Assembly (NCBI GenBank): GCA_964342695.1
Contig: CAYFFV010000010.1
Coordinates: 25,352 to 89,351, forward strand
Length of the DNA: 64,000 bases
Source of the DNA: CAYFFV01 sp964342695
GTDB lineage: Bacteria; Acidobacteriota; Vicinamibacteria; Vicinamibacterales; UBA8438
Direction: 5' to 3'
The notes under the pieces are model-generated. The model searched no databases and was not told the DNA's origin. It worked only from the letters and a program-made list of their open reading frames with translations. Position numbers and translations under genes: made by a program. The stretch's first letter is position 1; every line of letters starts with the position of its first letter. Shown here one piece after another: positions 1 to 9,125 of the stretch.

Positions 1-204
1 ACTACTACGAATAGGATTGATGAATTAGTCGATCAAATTCGTGGATTGCATCCGTATGAGGTTCCTGAGGTCTTAATCTTTGAAGCTGATGGAGGTAGTC
101 GGGATTATCAGGAGTGGGTACAGAAAGAAACTGCCGCCGTAAAGAATCCGGTTTCAGATAAAGCGGAGGACAAAAAAACCTCCGATGAAGAGAAGAAAAA
201 ATAG
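1..204 (+). CDS. cutA: CutA-like divalent-cation tolerance protein, C-terminal part
   Basis: The frame is open from the first base and ends at TAG 202-204, so only the last 67 residues are visible. The segment LHPYEVPEVL followed by a Tyr-x-x-Trp stretch (DYQEWVQKET) is the hallmark end of the CutA1 family, small trimeric proteins linked to copper tolerance whose true biochemical role is unsettled. After the family's usual end the protein carries a tail of about 20 mostly Lys, Glu and Asp residues, which is longer than normal. The 3' end overlaps the convergent VTT gene by 51 bases. The family call is fairly safe; the N-terminus lies outside the window. Confidence 0.75.
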   Translation, partial: TTTNRIDELVDQIRGLHPYEVPEVLIFEADGGSRDYQEWVQKETAAVKNPVSDKAEDKKTSDEEKKK

Positions 205-753
205 AATAGCGGCTAGATCAAAATGGCTCTCAATTAAATCCCTGACACGGGCCCCAAAAAGTCTAAGGATTCCACCTACAAGAAAGAATCTGGCCGACCG
301 GCCAATGAAACTGATCGCAAGAAATTGGAACAATGGCATACCGATTGCTCCCGATGCAATGGTGGCTACTTTAAAAGGAATCGGGGTAAAGGCTGCTCCT
401 GCGAGAAACCACGGCCCCCATTGGTTGGCTAGCACTACGAAATGATCCCAGTGAGCTTGTGCTCCGTATAGGGTGATGATTGGGTCACCTAGAACGGGCA
501 TTAATAGAGCCCCGATGGCATAGCCGATGGCCGCTCCCACGAGAGAGCCAACGGCGGTGACGGTGCTCGCACGAAGCCATTGCGAAGGCTGGAGCCCGAC
601 GATTGCGATTAATAGAACATCAGGAGGGATTGGAAAAAATGATGATTCAGCAATTGAAATTGCAAAAAGTGCGACCAAGGCCTTCGGGGTGTCAGCCCAA
701 TGGAGAGTCCAATCGTACAACTGCCGCAAAGATTGTCGGAATAATTTCAGCAC
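154..753 (-). CDS. YqaA/DedA-like VTT-domain membrane protein
   Basis: A 199-residue integral membrane protein of the VTT (formerly SNARE-associated) family, YqaA branch. It has a hydrophobic N-terminal segment followed by the proline-containing ESSFFPIPPDVLL motif, a Gly-rich helix, the FTPIPFKVATIASG motif and a hydrophobic C-terminus. The two Pro-x-Pro motifs are the signature of the re-entrant helices of DedA-type proteins. Family members are thought to be lipid or ion transporters or scramblases; the substrate here is unknown. The start is GTG at 753. A TATAAT-like box lies on this strand at 773-778, close upstream. The last 51 bases overlap the convergent cutA gene. Confidence 0.8.
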   Translation of the reverse strand: MLKLFRQSLRQLYDWTLHWADTPKALVALFAISIAESSFFPIPPDVLLIAIVGLQPSQWLRASTVTAVGSLVGAAIGYAIGALLMPVLGDPIITLYGAQAHWDHFVVLANQWGPWFLAGAAFTPIPFKVATIASGAIGMPLFQFLAISFIGRSARFFLVGGILRLFGARVRDLIESHFDLAAILFFLLFIGGFFVLRFI

Positions 754-908
754 AATAATTTCTTTGAAGACAATTATACGATTATGGCATTCTGCTTGTG
801 TGTCGATTCCTTGAAGAAGATATTATTGCTGAGGGCGAAGAAACGAGACGCTCTCGCAGGTTGAAGGTTTTTGCTGGCTTAAAGCGAAGAAAAATTTTTG
901 TTCAAGTT

Positions 909-1874
909 ATGGATACAAAAAAGAAAGTTTCAGTCATTTTTACTACGCAGTCCAGAGTTGAAGCAGATGTTGTGAGTGGATTTTTGGCGAGTTGCGGATA
1001 TGACGTGAGCCTCTCATCGGATTTTCCCCACTACGTGTTTCCTATTTCAACGGGACTGGCTGGTAGTGAATTTAGAGTATGTGTGTCTGGAGATCAGGCG
1101 GTTAAGGCGAAGACTGAATTAGAACTTCGAAAAGATCGCATCGGTGCTGACGTGAGGCGAAGAGATGAGGGTCTCCAATCGCTGGAAGAGAAGATTGGTT
1201 ACGCCTTTAAAGATAGAGAGTTGCTCGAACAGGCGCTTACACATAGCTCGAGGGCTAATGAGGATGGCACAGGTAGTCTTTCTGATAATGAATCACTCGA
1301 ATTTCTCGGTGATGCTGTTCTCGGGTTTCTAATCTCGGTGTGGCTCTTTGAAGAGTTCCCCCAATTTACGGAAGGTGAAAAGTCCAAGGTGAAGGCCAGA
1401 TTAGTGTCTGGAAAGACTTTAAGTATGCTGGGCGCTCGTTTGTCAATTGGCGAGCATTTGCTTCTTGGGAAGGGTGAAGAGAAACTCGGAGGCCGTCGAA
1501 ATAATTCGTTGATCGAGAATGCTTATGAAGCGGTCATTGCCGCAATCTATCTTGATGGAGGAATGTCAAAATGTCGTCAGTTTGTGCGCGAACAGTTTTT
1601 TGAGAACCTGACGGACGTTGCTGCGGGTGATGGTGACCGTGGGGTGGCAACGGATTTCAAGTCGCTTCTCCAGGAGCATCTTCAAGCAATTGGAAAATCC
1701 GTTCCAAGTTATATTGTGGTCGGGTCAACGGGGCCGGCGCATCAAAAAAGTTTCGACATTGAATTACGGCTTGACGATCGGGTGCTAGCAGCCGAAAAAG
1801 CTTCTACAAAAAAAGAGGCGGAACAAAAATGCGCTGCCACGGCCCTTCGGTATCTGGAGCAAGAAAATGATTAA
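909..1874 (+). CDS. rnc: Ribonuclease III with N-terminal DUF2007-like domain
   Basis: RNase III cleaves double-stranded RNA during rRNA processing and RNA turnover. From ATG 909 the protein has 321 residues, against about 230 for the family. Residues 1-75 (VSVIFTTQSRVEADVV to the Arg-Val-Cys-Val strand) resemble the small DUF2007 signal-transducing domain. The catalytic domain follows, with the NESLEFLGDAVLGF signature and the second acidic cluster ENAYEAVIAAIYLDGG. A double-stranded-RNA-binding domain (DFKSLLQEHLQA to ATALRYLEQ) closes it. The frame stays open to GTG 798, giving a basic 37-residue extension that I judge less likely; neither start has a strong ribosome site. The stop overlaps the convergent ATPase by 4 bases. 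The RNase III call is certain; the N-terminal domain assignment is moderate. Confidence 0.93.
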   Translation: MDTKKKVSVIFTTQSRVEADVVSGFLASCGYDVSLSSDFPHYVFPISTGLAGSEFRVCVSGDQAVKAKTELELRKDRIGADVRRRDEGLQSLEEKIGYAFKDRELLEQALTHSSRANEDGTGSLSDNESLEFLGDAVLGFLISVWLFEEFPQFTEGEKSKVKARLVSGKTLSMLGARLSIGEHLLLGKGEEKLGGRRNNSLIENAYEAVIAAIYLDGGMSKCRQFVREQFFENLTDVAAGDGDRGVATDFKSLLQEHLQAIGKSVPSYIVVGSTGPAHQKSFDIELRLDDRVLAAEKASTKKEAEQKCAATALRYLEQEND

Positions 1875-3040
1875 TCAATTTCGATAATGCTCCATTCGCG
1901 AGGTGCTGCTGAGTTCTGGGGTAAGGTTTCTGGGATTTCCTTTTCTGTAGCTTCCATAAACGGCAGACGAGAGACTGCATATTCCTGAGCTTCTCGAGAA
2001 AGCTCGAATTCACTCGGTGGTTCTGGACGCGAATGTAAGTTCACCCAGAGACAGAGAAGCGGATCTTGAAATCGGTAACGTTTTTGTTTTATCTCAATCA
2101 GGTCTACATCTTCCAGCCACGAGAGGTAGTCTTTTGTTGAGCCAGGTGTTCGTCCCAACCGATGGGCTATTTCGGTCAGATTGAGCATGTCCTCCTCGGA
2201 GAGCACCTGTAAAATTGCTTTCAGGGCACCATAACCTCTAGCCCGTCCCAGACGGCGTTCATAAGAAATGCGGCAGAGCTGGCTTAAAGGCGCTCCCGTG
2301 ACGAGTTGAGATGCTAATGTACTGACAGGGTCTCCGCCTTCAGCCCCTTCCATCGCTGAAAGGGCCTCAGATAGGGTCCGAACGTAAGAAGGGCGTCCAT
2401 CAGCCAAGACCAGTAGAATTTTCGAGAGTTCATCGCGCTCACTATCGGTTCGTCCTACTCCTAGTTGCAGTAGATGTTGAGAGGTTTCCGTAACTGTAAG
2501 TGGCGGAACTTCGATAATTGAGATGTGGTCCGTATATTTTTCAAGCAATTTCGTGGCGCGTTTTGAATATCGCGTTGAAAAAACGAATCTATTCTCGCTC
2601 TCGGTCACAGCATTCAGCAGTTCGGGAAGTGCGTGCCGTATGCCGGGAAAACTTTCGAACATTTTAAGTTCAAAAAACTCGTCAACAAGAAAAGTAGCGG
2701 GGTCACCGTTTGGTAAGCGGCAATCACAAAGGAATTGTAAAAGATTGTCAAACGCTATTCTTGCCGTTGATGATGAAGAGTTTGATGTTTTGGTCTGACG
2801 GAGTGAGTAGGGAGATCTTTCTTGAATGGCCGACCAGAAACTCTCTGGGGTAGAAGCCGATCTCTCGACATCAATATATTGATTTGCGGTCGAGTCAAGA
2901 GAGTTTGAGACCTGGTGTAACAAGTTTGTCTTTCCACTCCCACAACCGCCGATCAAAATAGGAATACGCGAAGGCGTGGCATGCGTCACGTTAATTATTT
3001 GGCGTTCGAGTGGGTCTCGTTCTGTGGCCGAGTCAAGCAT
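1871..3040 (-). CDS. AAA-type ATPase with C-terminal winged helix
   Basis: 389 residues. A P-loop GGCGSGKTNLL lies near residues 32-42 and a Walker B strand ATFLVDEFFE near residue 119. A later Arg-rich sensor-like region (FVFSTRYSKRA) follows. The C-terminal third has a winged-helix pattern (LTEIAHRLGRTPGSTKDYLSWLEDVDLI, then a beta wing and FQDPLLCLWV). This is the build of the archaeal-ATPase / STAND-like AAA family, whose members act as DNA-associated or regulatory switches; I cannot name a specific function. It is transcribed alone, convergent with rnc and divergent from purA. The start ATG at 3040 gives a compact N-terminus close to the P-loop. Confidence 0.7.
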   Translation of the reverse strand: MLDSATERDPLERQIINVTHATPSRIPILIGGCGSGKTNLLHQVSNSLDSTANQYIDVERSASTPESFWSAIQERSPYSLRQTKTSNSSSSTARIAFDNLLQFLCDCRLPNGDPATFLVDEFFELKMFESFPGIRHALPELLNAVTESENRFVFSTRYSKRATKLLEKYTDHISIIEVPPLTVTETSQHLLQLGVGRTDSERDELSKILLVLADGRPSYVRTLSEALSAMEGAEGGDPVSTLASQLVTGAPLSQLCRISYERRLGRARGYGALKAILQVLSEEDMLNLTEIAHRLGRTPGSTKDYLSWLEDVDLIEIKQKRYRFQDPLLCLWVNLHSRPEPPSEFELSREAQEYAVSRLPFMEATEKEIPETLPQNSAAPREWSIIEID

Positions 3041-3288
3041 TGTAAAAATTTAATTTGATGAGTACTTTTAATTTTTTATAAATGATTCAAGTTGAGAGTT
3101 ATAGACATTATGGAAGGCCGAGGACGTTGTCAATTGTATTTGTCGGCCTGTAAAAAAAAAGAATTCTTTCTTGACATCAGAGCGAAAAGTTTGTTGAGGG
3201 GAGGGGAGCGATTAGTGCAGGTGAATCCTCAAGAGCTGATATCGCAGCTCGGTCTTCTGGTATTATCGAGTTAAATGGAATTGTGTAA
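3041..3288. other. AT-rich intergenic region between ATPase and purA
   Basis: A 248-base divergent spacer that should hold the promoters of both flanking genes. It contains an inverted repeat with 7-base arms, AGGCCGA at 3115-3121 and TCGGCCT at 3143-3149. The repeat is followed by an A-tract rather than a T-tract, so it is not a forward terminator. A perfect TTGACA lies at 3171-3176 but no good -10 follows at normal spacing. A 60-codon open frame at 3092-3274 has no recognisable motif and I do not call it a gene. Confidence 0.4.
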
Positions 3289-4596
3289 ATGAAGAAATCT
3301 AACTTGGCTGTTGTGGGAACTCAGTGGGGCGATGAAGGTAAAGGAAAAATCGTTGACTTGTTGACACCCTCCTTTTCTTTGGTGGCACGGTATCAAGGTG
3401 GCCACAATGCAGGTCACACGGTGTTCATTAAAGAGAAGAAATTTGTGCTTCATTTAATTCCTTCTGGAATACTGCATGAAGATGTTAGATGTGTTGTCGG
3501 CAATGGTGTGGTGATTGATCCGATAGCGTTGTTTAATGAAATTGACGAACTTGAAAATAAGGGAATCAGCACCTCTGGCAGATTGTTTGTTAGTGATAGA
3601 GCTCATCTAATTCTTCCGTATCATCGGGATATCGAGGCTTCTGCAGAAATGGTTCGGGGACGCAGGAAAATTGGTACTACGTCACGAGGAATCGGACCGA
3701 GCTATGAGGATAAAAGTGGCCGGAGAGGGCTACGGATTATTGATTTAGTAGAGGGTGCTAATGATGGGCTTATCGGAGATATTGTCAGGGAAAATGTCGA
3801 GCGTAGGAATAGGATTGTCGATGGCCAGTCAATGGATTGGCAAAAGGTTTTAGGTGATTTATTGCACTTTAAATCTAGAGTTTCACCCCTTACCTGCAAT
3901 GTTTCGAAGTTGTTAGCGGATGCGTCATCACAGGGTAAAGCCATTCTTTTTGAAGGGGCACAAGGGGCAATGCTCGATGTGGACCATGGCACTTATCCCT
4001 TCGTGAGTTCATCGAATGGAACCCTTGGCGGAGTATGTACTGGGCTTGGAGTTCCTCCACGGATGATTCACGGGGTACTGGGGATCACGAAGGCTTATAC
4101 GACGCGGGTCGGGGAGGGTCCCTTTCCAACTGAAGAGACAGGTTCGTTTGGTGAGTCATTGCGTGAGAAAGGCGAAGAATTTGGAGCGTCTACGGGGAGG
4201 CCTCGAAGATGTGGGTGGTTTGATTCAGTAGTCGTCCGTCATGCAGCACGAGTAAATGGATTAGATGGTTTGGCTCTTACGAAGCTTGATGTGTTAGACG
4301 GAATGTCCGAGATTAAATTGTGTACTGGTTATGACTACAAGGGTGAGCTCCTTTCAGAGTTTCCAGCGAATGCGGAGACTCTCAGACACTGTTCTCCAAA
4401 ATACAAAAGCATAAAAGGATGGGCGGGTTCGACTAGGGGTGTAACGGTTTTTGACCGACTGCCAAAAGAAGCGAAGACATTCATTGCTGCGATTGAGGAC
4501 GCTGTTGATGTCCCGGTGGCGATTGTATCTACAGGCGCGGAGAGAGACGAGACTATTATCCGCAGCGGCTCGGCTCTGTCTGCTTGGCTTGATTAG
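3289..4596 (+). CDS. purA: Adenylosuccinate synthetase
   Basis: PurA makes adenylosuccinate from IMP and aspartate using GTP, the first committed step from IMP to AMP, in the cytoplasm. The 435-residue length is normal. The N-terminus holds the family P-loop variant VVGTQWGDEGKGKIVDLL, followed by YQGGHNAGHTV (IMP site), the GIGPSYEDK switch region, FEGAQGAMLDVDHGTYPFVSSS, and the C-terminal TSTGRPRRCGWFD type segment. Expression is probably from the spacer upstream. Its counterpart for the GMP branch, guaB, is also in this window but far away on the other strand. Confidence 0.97.
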   Translation: MKKSNLAVVGTQWGDEGKGKIVDLLTPSFSLVARYQGGHNAGHTVFIKEKKFVLHLIPSGILHEDVRCVVGNGVVIDPIALFNEIDELENKGISTSGRLFVSDRAHLILPYHRDIEASAEMVRGRRKIGTTSRGIGPSYEDKSGRRGLRIIDLVEGANDGLIGDIVRENVERRNRIVDGQSMDWQKVLGDLLHFKSRVSPLTCNVSKLLADASSQGKAILFEGAQGAMLDVDHGTYPFVSSSNGTLGGVCTGLGVPPRMIHGVLGITKAYTTRVGEGPFPTEETGSFGESLREKGEEFGASTGRPRRCGWFDSVVVRHAARVNGLDGLALTKLDVLDGMSEIKLCTGYDYKGELLSEFPANAETLRHCSPKYKSIKGWAGSTRGVTVFDRLPKEAKTFIAAIEDAVDVPVAIVSTGAERDETIIRSGSALSAWLD

Positions 4597-4687
4597 GAAA
4601 GTGTTGCCGAGCGTTGTTTTTAAATTGAAGAGGCACAGTTTTGTTTTGTGGGAAAATTTTTCGGACAGGGTTATTCCAATTCGATTT

Positions 4688-6487
4688 ATGAAGAGCAAAC
4701 TAATTCAACTTGTTGGCGTTCTGTCGTGTTTGGTGGTGATCGCCTGCGGTGATAGCGAGAGAGTCACTGTTGACGAGGCAACTGTTTTTGTTGAGGGCGC
4801 AGAATTGCGGCTACTTGATTTGTGGAAGGAGTCAGGACGTGCTGCTTGGATCCAAAACAATTTTATCTCCTATGACACGAATGCAATGTCGGCCAGTGCA
4901 AGTGAAAAGGTCATGGCGGCAACGATCAATTTGGCAGCGGAAGCTGCGCGTTTTAACGATATAGAGTTGCCTCCGCAGTTGAGTCGAAAGATGTTAAAGC
5001 TTAAGACTTCGCTGGCAGCGGTCGCGCCATCGAATAATGACTTGCAGGCAGAGCTTGCGGAAATAATGACGGAGATGGAAAGTATTTACGGGACCGGCGA
5101 GTATTGTCGTCCTGAAGAGGGTTGTCTTTCTCTGCCAGCAATGGAACGATTATTTGGAGAACTCAGAGACACGGATGAGCTACTGGCGATGTGGGGTGGC
5201 TGGCGCAAGGTGGGACGTGATATTCGTCCTTTATATGAGAAATTTGTCGAAATTTCGAACGCTGGTGCTAAGGAACTTGGTTTTCAGGATACTGGACACA
5301 TGTGGCGGTCAGGGTATGACATGCCGCCTGAGTTATTTGTGGAAGAAATAGAAGGGCTATGGGAAGAAATACGCCCTTTGTACGAATCTTTGCATTGCCA
5401 TGTGAGGGCGAAGTTGGGCGAGGAACTTGGTACAGCGGTTGTTCCTCCGAATGAGCCTATTCCAGCGCATTTGTTAGGCAATATGTGGGGACAAGGCTGG
5501 GGAAATATCTATGATGTTGTTAAGCCAGAACAGGATGGGATGAACTACGATCTAACCCAGCTACTTGAACGAAAGGGTATTGATGAGGTCGAGATGGTTC
5601 GGTATGGAGAGGGTTTTTTTAGTTCTCTGGGATTTGAACCGCTTCCAGATAGTTTCTGGGAGCGATCACTTTTTGTGAAACCATTAGATCGAGATGTCGT
5701 TTGTCATGCGAGTGCGTGGAATCTTGATTTTCGAGACGACATACGAATCAAGATGTGCATTAGCATTACGGACGATGATTTCGTAACGATTCATCATGAA
5801 CTCGGGCACAACTATTACCAGCGAGCCTACAAGGACCAGGATCCGTTCTTTCAGGGTAGTGCTAATGATGGTTTCCATGAAGGAGTTGGCGATACCATTG
5901 CACTTTCAATTACTCCAGAGTACTTGGTCAAGGTTGGTTTGCTTGAAACGGCACCCGATCAACGAGGTGATATAGCGTTCTTGCTTCGACAGGCCTTGGA
6001 AAAAGTAGTTTTCTTGCCTTTTGGCTTATTGGTTGATCAATGGCGATGGGATGTGTTTTCAGGTGAAATTCCCCCTACGGAATACAATCGGGAATGGTGG
6101 GAGTTGAGAGAGAAGTATCAAGGCGTCAGACCCCCGATGCCGCGAATTGGTGATGACTTTGATCCAGGTGCGAAATACCACATTCCGGCAAATACCCCGT
6201 ACGCAAGATATTTTTTAGCCCATGTGTTGCAGTTTCAATTTCATCGAGCGCTCTGTGAAGCGGCTGGATTTGAAGGTTCATTGCACCGGTGTTCAATCTT
6301 TGAGAGTAGGGAAGCGGGTGATCGTCTCCGTAGCATGTTGGAAATGGGAGCGAGTCGTCCCTGGCCGGATGCCCTTGAGGTTATGACGGGGACACGAGAA
6401 ATGGACGCAACAGCCATTCTCGACTACTTTGCACCATTGGCAGCTTGGCTTGAGGAACAAAATGTAGACCGTATGTGCGGATGGTAA
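4688..6487 (+). CDS. M2 family (ACE-like) peptidyl-dipeptidase lipoprotein
   Basis: A zinc dipeptidyl carboxypeptidase of family M2, related to angiotensin-converting enzyme. I chose ATG 4688 because it begins a lipoprotein signal (MKSKLIQLVGVLSCLVVIAC, lipobox Cys 20); the frame is open further upstream but only through purA. The zinc motif HELGH is at residues 370-374 and the third ligand is in EGVGDT near residue 398. The mature protein is about 580 residues, typical of bacterial single-domain ACE homologues. It should sit on the periplasmic face of a membrane and trim peptides. It lies 91 bases after purA and convergent with the cupin gene. M2 lipoproteins are frequent in Acidobacteriota. 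Confidence 0.92.
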   Translation: MKSKLIQLVGVLSCLVVIACGDSERVTVDEATVFVEGAELRLLDLWKESGRAAWIQNNFISYDTNAMSASASEKVMAATINLAAEAARFNDIELPPQLSRKMLKLKTSLAAVAPSNNDLQAELAEIMTEMESIYGTGEYCRPEEGCLSLPAMERLFGELRDTDELLAMWGGWRKVGRDIRPLYEKFVEISNAGAKELGFQDTGHMWRSGYDMPPELFVEEIEGLWEEIRPLYESLHCHVRAKLGEELGTAVVPPNEPIPAHLLGNMWGQGWGNIYDVVKPEQDGMNYDLTQLLERKGIDEVEMVRYGEGFFSSLGFEPLPDSFWERSLFVKPLDRDVVCHASAWNLDFRDDIRIKMCISITDDDFVTIHHELGHNYYQRAYKDQDPFFQGSANDGFHEGVGDTIALSITPEYLVKVGLLETAPDQRGDIAFLLRQALEKVVFLPFGLLVDQWRWDVFSGEIPPTEYNREWWELREKYQGVRPPMPRIGDDFDPGAKYHIPANTPYARYFLAHVLQFQFHRALCEAAGFEGSLHRCSIFESREAGDRLRSMLEMGASRPWPDALEVMTGTREMDATAILDYFAPLAAWLEEQNVDRMCGW

Positions 6488-6491
6488 AGCC

Positions 6492-6881
6492 TTAAATAAA
6501 ATCGTATTCTTCGTCCTTCACGCTATCCAACCAAGTCGTTGAGGCATTAATGTTGATGGCAAGATGAATCATTGATTCATCATTTGATGCACCATGCCAA
6601 TGTTTCTCACCGGCTGTTATCCGGATGGCGCCGCCTTCCTTGATTTCCTGAATTGCTTTGCCGGCAGATTGCATTCGGCAGGTGCCTTCGATAATAAGCA
6701 GAATTTGAATTCCGGAATGGATGTGCCACGCCGTTCGGGCCCGGGCTTCAAAGGAGACACGGTATACGTTTATTTGAGGGTCAGTAGAGATACCATCGAG
6801 ACGAGAAATAGTAGCGGCTCCTGTGAAATGGTCGGGATCAACAGGAAGGGCGTCTCCGCTCGGTGGGTGAGTGATTCTCAT
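6492..6881 (-). CDS. Small cupin-domain protein
   Basis: 129 residues forming one double-stranded beta-helix. The metal-binding motif 1 is seen as TAWHIHSGIQILLIIEG (two His and a downstream Glu) and motif 2 as AGEKHWHGASND. This resembles the single-domain cupin 2 group that includes quercetinase-like and carboxymuconolactone-associated proteins; the substrate cannot be told. It lies 26 bases downstream of the lactate permease gene on the same strand, so the two are probably co-transcribed. That suggests a role in organic-acid metabolism, which is only inference. Confidence 0.8.
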   Translation of the reverse strand: MRITHPPSGDALPVDPDHFTGAATISRLDGISTDPQINVYRVSFEARARTAWHIHSGIQILLIIEGTCRMQSAGKAIQEIKEGGAIRITAGEKHWHGASNDESMIHLAININASTTWLDSVKDEEYDFI

Positions 6882-6907
6882 AATATTCTAAAAAAAATTA
6901 GCTTGAG

Positions 6908-8668
6908 CTATGCGTGCCGCCGAATAAAATAAGTGACGCAGCTTATGATGGCCACAACAATCACTGACCCTATATTAAAGAGACCAGTCGTGGAATACCA
7001 GAGGATGGCGTACCCAATAGCGCCTGGTAAAAGTGCGTAATAAAGAAACGGTAAAATTGTTAGACGAATAACAGCACCCTCGCGTCCTAAAAGCCCCACG
7101 ACCGCTGAAGCTGCTACGACATTGTGAACGCAAATCATATTACCCGCAGCCCCACCCACAGCCTGCAGTGCTACAACCCAGACCGGATCGACGCCGATGC
7201 GCTGACCCATGTCAAATTGGAAAAGTGAGAACATCATGTTGCTCACAGTGTTGCTCCCTGCTACGGCTGCGCCAATGCCACCAACGAAAGGGGAAAAAAG
7301 AGGCCAAGCAGAGCCTGTTAGTGCTGCCACACCATCGGCAAGCGCTATTGGCATTCGCTCAAAACCGGCGCCTCCGCCACCACTGTTAATAAATACCTGA
7401 ACCATTGGAACGGTAAATACCAGCGCGACAGATGCGGCAGCCGTAACGCGAAGAGATGTGTTCCAGGAATTCTGATAATTAGCTAGAGGGACCTTGTGCA
7501 TGCCCCATGTTGCCAATGATACAAGAACAAAGATTGTTCCAGGTAAAAAGAGTGGCTGGACGGTTGCGGAGATCTCTGTTCCGAAAATATTTGACCAACT
7601 CAGCGTAACTGATTGCAGCCACCCACTAATGGGTAGAAATCGTAAGCGAGAAATAAGAAGTAAAAGAGCGACAAGGATATATGGAAACCACGCCTTTATA
7701 GGCCCTAAGTCTCTTGTGTTTGTCTGTGGGTTTTCGGATTGAATAGTACCTGTCCAGTCCGAAGGCCACGTGTCCTTTGGCGCAAAATCCCAAAGTTCAT
7801 CGGCTTTTGGTACAAGAAAACCATTTCGCGCCGCAGTAACGACAATGGCAAGTCCGACGAGGCTTCCAATCAGTGACGGAAATTCTGGGCCGAGAAAGTA
7901 AGCAGCTATAACGTAGGGTATGGTCATAGAGAGAGAGGCAAACAGTGCGAATTTCCAAATCTTTAACCCTTCTGAGAATGATTTTGCCTCACCAAAAAAT
8001 CTCGTCATCGCTGCAACTAAAATGAGAGGCACGAGGGTTCCGGCAAATGAGTGAAGCAGGGCCACCCGAAAACCAATGAGGCTTAAAAAAGATTGCCAAT
8101 TCTCGTAGCCTATCTGTGCCGCGTACGCAGCGACTAGGGGGTCAGCTGAAAGTCCGGTATTCACACCCACTAGGATAGGCGTTCCGGCGGCACCGAAACT
8201 GACTGGAGTGCTTTGGATAATCATACCAGCCGTGACAGCGGCCAAGCCTGGAAAGCCGAGTCCTACTAATAGTGGGACAGCTACCGCCGCGGGCGTGCCG
8301 AACCCAGCTGAACCTTCTATGAATGCACCAAAAAGCCACGCGACGATGATTACCTGAATCCGACGATCAGGTGAGATATCGGTGAATCCCTTCCGAATTG
8401 TTTTTAACGCCCCGCTCTCTTGGAGAGTATTTAGGAGAAGTATTGCTCCAAATACGATATACAGGAGAGTCAGTGCTACGATTAGGCCATTCATTGAGGC
8501 CGCAAGAACCTGGAGGAAAGGGACTTGCCAGATCAACAGGGCTAATGAGATTGACACAGCGTACGAGAGTGGCATAGCCCGGCTAGCTGGCCATCTCAAT
8601 ATTACGAGAAATACAGCGACTGTAACGATTGGCAATAAAGACAGAATCGCTAGAATTGCAGTGCTCAT
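6908..8668 (-). CDS. lctP: L-lactate permease family transporter
   Basis: 586 residues with about a dozen or more hydrophobic helices. It matches the LctP/GlcA lactate-glycolate permease family: the segment FGAFIEGSAGFGTPAAVAVPLLVGLGF is the family's most conserved stretch, and FVGGIGAAVAGSNTVSNMMF and GGAAGNMICVHNVVAASAVVGL near the C-terminus are equally characteristic. It would import lactate or related 2-hydroxyacids with protons across the inner membrane. A very strong ribosome site (GGAGGAG) lies just upstream of ATG 8668. It is divergent from the Rieske gene and followed by the cupin gene. The exact substrate is not determinable. Confidence 0.93.
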   Translation of the reverse strand: MSTAILAILSLLPIVTVAVFLVILRWPASRAMPLSYAVSISLALLIWQVPFLQVLAASMNGLIVALTLLYIVFGAILLLNTLQESGALKTIRKGFTDISPDRRIQVIIVAWLFGAFIEGSAGFGTPAAVAVPLLVGLGFPGLAAVTAGMIIQSTPVSFGAAGTPILVGVNTGLSADPLVAAYAAQIGYENWQSFLSLIGFRVALLHSFAGTLVPLILVAAMTRFFGEAKSFSEGLKIWKFALFASLSMTIPYVIAAYFLGPEFPSLIGSLVGLAIVVTAARNGFLVPKADELWDFAPKDTWPSDWTGTIQSENPQTNTRDLGPIKAWFPYILVALLLLISRLRFLPISGWLQSVTLSWSNIFGTEISATVQPLFLPGTIFVLVSLATWGMHKVPLANYQNSWNTSLRVTAAASVALVFTVPMVQVFINSGGGGAGFERMPIALADGVAALTGSAWPLFSPFVGGIGAAVAGSNTVSNMMFSLFQFDMGQRIGVDPVWVVALQAVGGAAGNMICVHNVVAASAVVGLLGREGAVIRLTILPFLYYALLPGAIGYAILWYSTTGLFNIGSVIVVAIISCVTYFIRRHA

Positions 8669-8798
8669 AGAGTTCTCCTCCGTACAAAAGTAACGAGTGC
8701 CGTCCTCGGTGGTCTCTGTCTCATTTTATCGCAAAGGGCAGGGCAGCGTGGCAAGGGTGGATAAGGAAGTATTAAAGAAAAAAGAGAGACGATCGCCA

Positions 8799-9125
8799 AT
8801 GCTCCATACTGTTAAGAATTTTAAAGCAAAAAACGTTCACAGAGGGCACGGGCGGCGTGTTTATGTCAAGGATAGACGAATCGCGATATTCAATGATGCT
8901 GGGGTTTTACGTGCTGTTGATGATACCTGCACTCACGTAGGTGGATCATTGTCTGAGGGATCATGCGAGGGAGGCGTTGTGACCTGCCCATGGCATGGGG
9001 CTCAATTCAGGCTTAGGGATGGGCAATGCTTGGGTGATTCTCCGTATCGGCGATTAAAGGTTTACCCTGCGCGAGTTAACGATGGGCTTATTGAACTGGA
9101 GATAGATTGGATTAACTCATCGTGA
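8799..9125 (+). CDS. Rieske [2Fe-2S] ferredoxin-like protein
   Basis: 108 residues from ATG 8799, the normal size of a stand-alone Rieske ferredoxin of the NirD/BphF type. The two cluster-binding motifs are clear: CTHVGG (Cys and His) and CPWHGAQF (Cys and His), 15-20 residues apart. The strand-rich remainder ends IELEIDW. It is soluble, without a membrane anchor. The frame continues upstream to 8697, but that extension is basic and unlike the family. Such proteins pass electrons to oxygenases or reductases; no partner lies next to it. Its end overlaps the convergent metallo-beta-lactamase gene by 9 bases. Confidence 0.88.
   Translation: MLHTVKNFKAKNVHRGHGRRVYVKDRRIAIFNDAGVLRAVDDTCTHVGGSLSEGSCEGGVVTCPWHGAQFRLRDGQCLGDSPYRRLKVYPARVNDGLIELEIDWINSS

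Noticed and set aside
3092..3274. 60-codon ORF upstream of purA
   Set aside because: No motif, no ribosome site, and it overlaps likely promoter sequence and an inverted repeat; most likely a chance frame.
4451..4687. Upstream extension of the M2 peptidase frame
   Set aside because: The extension lies mainly inside purA in another frame, and the lipoprotein signal begins exactly at ATG 4688.
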